DNA of 64,000 bases, from contig NZ_JACOII010000023.1 of assembly GCF_016306625.1 (NCBI RefSeq), positions 1 to 64,000 on the forward strand, in the 5' to 3' direction. Positions 61,643-64,000 of the stretch are shown here, one piece after another; within the stretch, counting starts at the first letter, position 1; every line of letters begins with the position of its first letter. The translations under genes were made by a program, and so were the position numbers. The notes under the pieces were generated by a model that searched no databases, had not been told where the DNA came from, and saw nothing but the letters and a program-made list of their open reading frames with translations. The DNA comes from Xenorhabdus lircayensis. Lineage in GTDB: Bacteria > Pseudomonadota > Gammaproteobacteria > Enterobacterales > Enterobacteriaceae.

Positions 61643-61663
61643 GCCCCAGTATTTTACTGGGGC
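61643..61663 (+). terminator. mtr terminator
   Basis: GCCCCAGTA-TTT-TACTGGGGC, a perfect 9-bp stem, 12 bases after the mtr stop; only a short mixed T-rich run follows. Confidence 0.75.
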
Positions 61664-61759
61664 ATTCATTCACCTCTTGCCTAATAGGCCGACTGCGAGT
61701 AATTTTGTCGCCACTCAAATATTCATTCCACTATTTCCTTGTTCTTACGGAAGGTCTCT

Positions 61760-62332
61760 ATGGCTAAAGCCAATGAAATTAAACGCGGCGCTGCAATCAG
61801 CCACAATGGTAAGCTATTATTAGTTAAAGACATCGATATTCAGTCACCCAGTGCGCGTGGTGCCAGCACGCTGTATAAAATGCGTTTTACTGATATTCGT
61901 ACTGGTCAGAAAGTGGAAGAACGTTTCAAAGGTGATGACATTCTTGAAACCATCACATTAACTCGCCGTAGTGTCAGTTTTTCCTATATTGACGGTGATG
62001 AATATATCTTCATGGATGATGAAGATTTCACCCCTTATCACTTCAAAAAAGATCAAATCGAAGAAGAATTGCTATTCATTCCAGAAGAAGGCTTACCGGG
62101 AATGCAAGTTCTGACAATGGATGGGCAATTGCTGGCTCTTGAATTACCACAAACGGTTGATATGGTCATTGAAGAAACATCACCGGGTATTAAGGGAGCA
62201 TCAGCAAGTGCTCGTACTAAACCGGCTAAAATGAGTACAGGACTGACTATTCAAGTTCCTGAATACCTGAGTTCAGGCGAAAAAGTCCGCATTCATATTG
62301 CAGAGCGCCGCTATATGGGACGTTGTGATTAA
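61760..62332 (+). CDS. efpL: EF-P-like elongation factor EfpL (YeiP)
   Basis: 190-residue paralogue of EF-P that relieves ribosome stalling, as recently reported for E. coli YeiP. Three beta-barrel domains: KOW-like (1-65), OB (66-128) and C-terminal OB (129-190). The loop SPSARGAS carries Arg33 where EF-P has its modified lysine or arginine. ATG 61760 is preceded by GGAAGG; an upstream frame adds seven residues and is not conserved. Confidence 0.95.
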   Translation: MAKANEIKRGAAISHNGKLLLVKDIDIQSPSARGASTLYKMRFTDIRTGQKVEERFKGDDILETITLTRRSVSFSYIDGDEYIFMDDEDFTPYHFKKDQIEEELLFIPEEGLPGMQVLTMDGQLLALELPQTVDMVIEETSPGIKGASASARTKPAKMSTGLTIQVPEYLSSGEKVRIHIAERRYMGRCD

Positions 62333-62350
62333 TTCTATATCCTTAAATAT

Positions 62351-62396
62351 GAGCTGCTCTTTCAACAAAGATAATGTTCGATGAAAAGAGCAACTC
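62351..62396. terminator. Imperfect hairpin after efpL
   Basis: GAG-C-TGCTCTTT (62351-62362) pairs with AAAGAGCA-A-CTC (62385-62396) around a 22-base loop, between convergent efpL and the first mini-pilin gene. No U-tract; weak evidence. Confidence 0.35.
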
Positions 62397-62409
62397 ATCG
62401 CTTATTAAG

Positions 62410-62721
62410 TCAAAAATAATCCACATTAACGATTGCCACTCGTTTCTGATTATCAGTCCACTTCACACTGGAAACACCTATGTTACCAGGAAGCATGACA
62501 TAACCGATTGTTTTATGAGTTGAAATGATTTGCTTAACAGTGAGGTTTTTTCCTAACCGATAGCAAGAGATATTGGCTTGAACATTTGATACAACAACTT
62601 GACATCCTGGATCAACAATAGCACCTGAAAACCGGATTACTCCTCCATTAGATTCCGCATATCCATAAGAAAGCCATGAAACCAACAAACAGCTAATTAA
62701 CAATTTAAGATAATTTTGCAT
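62410..62721 (-). CDS. Short pilin-like secreted protein 1
   Basis: 103-residue precursor from ATG 62721 (GTGAGGT upstream). Signal peptide about 1-22 (LLISCLLVSWLSYGYA). Then GGVIRFSGAIVDPGC, the opening of FimA-type pilin domains (G-x-I-x-F-x-G-x-I-V-x3-C), with Cys40 and Cys53 only 13 residues apart. FimA-type pilins are 150-180 residues and their Cys pair is about 40 apart, so this is no ordinary pilin. Ends VAIVNVDYF. Tandem relative of the gene at 63009. No usher or chaperone nearby. Function unknown. Confidence 0.7.
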   Translation of the reverse strand: MQNYLKLLISCLLVSWLSYGYAESNGGVIRFSGAIVDPGCQVVVSNVQANISCYRLGKNLTVKQIISTHKTIGYVMLPGNIGVSSVKWTDNQKRVAIVNVDYF

Positions 62722-62727
62722 GGTCAC

Positions 62728-63008
62728 CTCACTTTCGTTTTTCCATTAACTAAAACTCAGCTACCTTTTATTCCTTCATCTCCATCATAACTATTTCACA
62801 TAAAAAAAATACGACATTGACACCTTTTATTGATAAATATCAAACGTGCATTTTCAGCTCAAAAATAAAGACAATAATTTCATTAAGCAACTTGCAAAAC
62901 TGTTATTAACAATCATTATTTGAACTGAATCATAAATAAATTTCACAATTCGCATTTATATTATTTAAATAAAACAAACAAGATAATCATTTAATTAACA
63001 TATAACAT
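62728..63008. other. AT-rich spacer between the two mini-pilin genes
   Basis: 280 bases, very AT-rich, no ORF supported. It probably holds the promoter of the downstream gene (62410-62721), but no clear hexamers stand out. Confidence 0.4.
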
Positions 63009-63326
63009 TTAATGATAAGTTATAGTAATAATACCTAATTTCTTATTTTCTCCTACCCATCTTATTTCTTCTGTTCCAATGTGTTTTTGAAGAGATAATA
63101 GAGAGTTGCTCTCCTTTTGATATTCTATGGTCTTATCTTGAGTTAACTGCTCACCATTATACCAACAAACCATTTCAGTATGTTTCTCATCCCAACTAAA
63201 TTGGCATGGAGAATCAACGATAGCACCTTGAAAATAGATAGAGCCAGAACTTGAGATTGACGGAGAATTCGCCATTGAAGGATAAGATAAAGACATAAAC
63301 AAAAAAGTCGTCATTTTTCGCAACAT
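63009..63326 (-). CDS. Short pilin-like secreted protein 2
   Basis: 105-residue precursor from ATG 63326 (GGAGGT upstream). Signal peptide about 1-19 (MTTFLFMSLSYPSMA), then SGSIYFQGAIVDSPCQF with Cys41 and Cys54, again 13 apart, and the same plan as its neighbour: C-x-x-x-G-x-x-L-T, a later IG-x-x-x-I-x-W, and a final GIITITYH. Clearly a paralogue of the 62410 product though much diverged. Probably periplasmic or secreted; function unknown. Confidence 0.7.
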   Translation of the reverse strand: MLRKMTTFLFMSLSYPSMANSPSISSSGSIYFQGAIVDSPCQFSWDEKHTEMVCWYNGEQLTQDKTIEYQKESNSLLSLQKHIGTEEIRWVGENKKLGIITITYH

Positions 63327-63808
63327 AAGCAGTCAACCTCCACTACAGGTAGTATTATCTTTTTCCAATTTTAGCCCCGCGCCAATTTGAAAACCAGATA
63401 ATGGTGTAACGCTCTGCTATCTATATAACGATATAACGGAAAATGAAACGATTTCTTTATACTTTTTATTTACCTCGCCCACAATACGATATAATATTCT
63501 AATAAATTAGGATATAAAAAATGAATTGATGATTATTTAATAATAGTCAGTCATCAATATTTAACCAAATATATATTATCGGTACTGAAGTTGGGATTTA
63601 GCTATTTTTCCGATATAATGAAATCATTCGTATATTAACGATAAGAAGACTCATCAATAAACTGTACAAATATGCTGATATAACCACACCTTACCCATAC
63701 CATCCCGTAGTGATTACGCTTTCCAATAAATTTTGTTATAGTGCCTCCCCAGTTAATTTGACTACCAAAGTCCACATTACGTGTTAATACGTGTTAAATA
63801 GGTATCTC
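63327..63808. other. Intergenic region with probable divergent promoters
   Basis: About 480 bases, AT-rich, between the second mini-pilin and lpxT. TATAGT at 63737-63742 with TTACGC 17 bases upstream is a weak candidate promoter for lpxT. No ORF or repeat is supported. Confidence 0.4.
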
Positions 63809-64000
63809 ATGACTCGCAGTCACCCACTCGCTATACTCATGCTCAATATTCTTGGTATCGCCCTGTTTCTCTCATGGTACTTGCCTGAGAACCACGGCTT
63901 TTGGTTTCATATTGATTCTGCTATTTTTTATTTTTTTAATGAGAAATTGCTGCCAAATTCGAAATTCTCACTATTTGTAGCTATCGCGAATGTCAGAGCA
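63809..64000 (+). CDS. lpxT: Lipid A 1-diphosphate synthase LpxT, N-terminal fragment
   Basis: In E. coli LpxT (YeiU) transfers phosphate from undecaprenyl diphosphate to lipid A in the periplasm; it competes with PmrA-controlled EptA. Only the first 64 residues are in the window: a first TM (about 8-25, LNILGIALFLSWYLP), then NHGFWFHIDSAIFYFFNEKL as in E. coli, and the start of the PAP2 domain. It lies near yeiP as in E. coli. The right edge truncates it. Confidence 0.88.
   Translation, partial: MTRSHPLAILMLNILGIALFLSWYLPENHGFWFHIDSAIFYFFNEKLLPNSKFSLFVAIANVRA

Overview
The window is a 64 kb chromosomal segment of a gammaproteobacterium of the order Enterobacterales. Nearly every gene has a close Escherichia coli counterpart in a similar order, but base composition is lower (roughly low 40s % GC by eye), several E. 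coli neighbours are missing, and intergenic gaps carry a short palindromic repeat with TATACCC/GGGTATA-like ends of the sort I associate with Xenorhabdus and Photorhabdus. A Morganellaceae member, most likely Xenorhabdus or Photorhabdus, is my inference; nothing here proves the genus. I saw no rRNA, tRNA, CRISPR array, prophage or intact insertion sequence.

Layout. 1-9550: icd (cut by the left edge), then rluE-nudJ-mnmA-hflD-purB, the Mg2+/antimicrobial-peptide two-component system phoP-phoQ, and the ribosomal oxygenase roxA. 9595-18675: pepT, the sirtuin cobB and the lipoprotein-release ABC transporter lolCDE on the minus strand, then the repair translocase mfd on the plus strand. 18676-28296: a repeat/hairpin region, a YcfJ-like protein without its glycine zipper, ndh, and a minus-strand run nagZ-thiK-lpoB-hinT-ycfH-holB-tmk-mltG that mixes cell-wall recycling, thiamine salvage and DNA replication genes. 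28357-35541: the fatty-acid/phospholipid cluster read from one strong promoter as yceD-rpmF-plsX-fabH-fabD-fabG-acpP-fabF-pabC. 35648-40976: yceF, rluC and rne (RNase E) with a long structured leader. 41099-48386: an NAD(P)-binding protein behind a Fur-box-like site, tmaR, a frameshifted zinc-ribbon remnant, sbcB, dld, and plaP with an overlapping 70-codon leader ORF. 48445-53676: an iron-siderophore uptake operon (binding protein, permease, ATPase, CirA-like TonB receptor). 53845-61663: lysP, yeiE, yeiH, nfo, an orphan fruK that keeps its Cra operator but has lost fruA and fruB, a Nudix hydrolase and the tryptophan permease mtr. 61760-64000: efpL (yeiP), two tandem very short pilin-like secreted proteins, and the start of lpxT.

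What stands out. Most of the window is conserved core genome. The unusual material is at the seams: (i) a leader ORF plus mutually exclusive hairpins ahead of plaP; (ii) the paired mini-pilins at 62.4-63.3 kb; (iii) fruK stranded without its PTS partners; (iv) a YcfJ homologue keeping both ends but not the glycine-zipper middle; (v) a small frameshifted CxxC gene near sbcB; and (vi) remnants of a palindromic repeat, one of which supplies the stop codon of mfd. I could not run searches or alignments: family comparisons are from memory of E. coli proteins, and positions were counted by hand.
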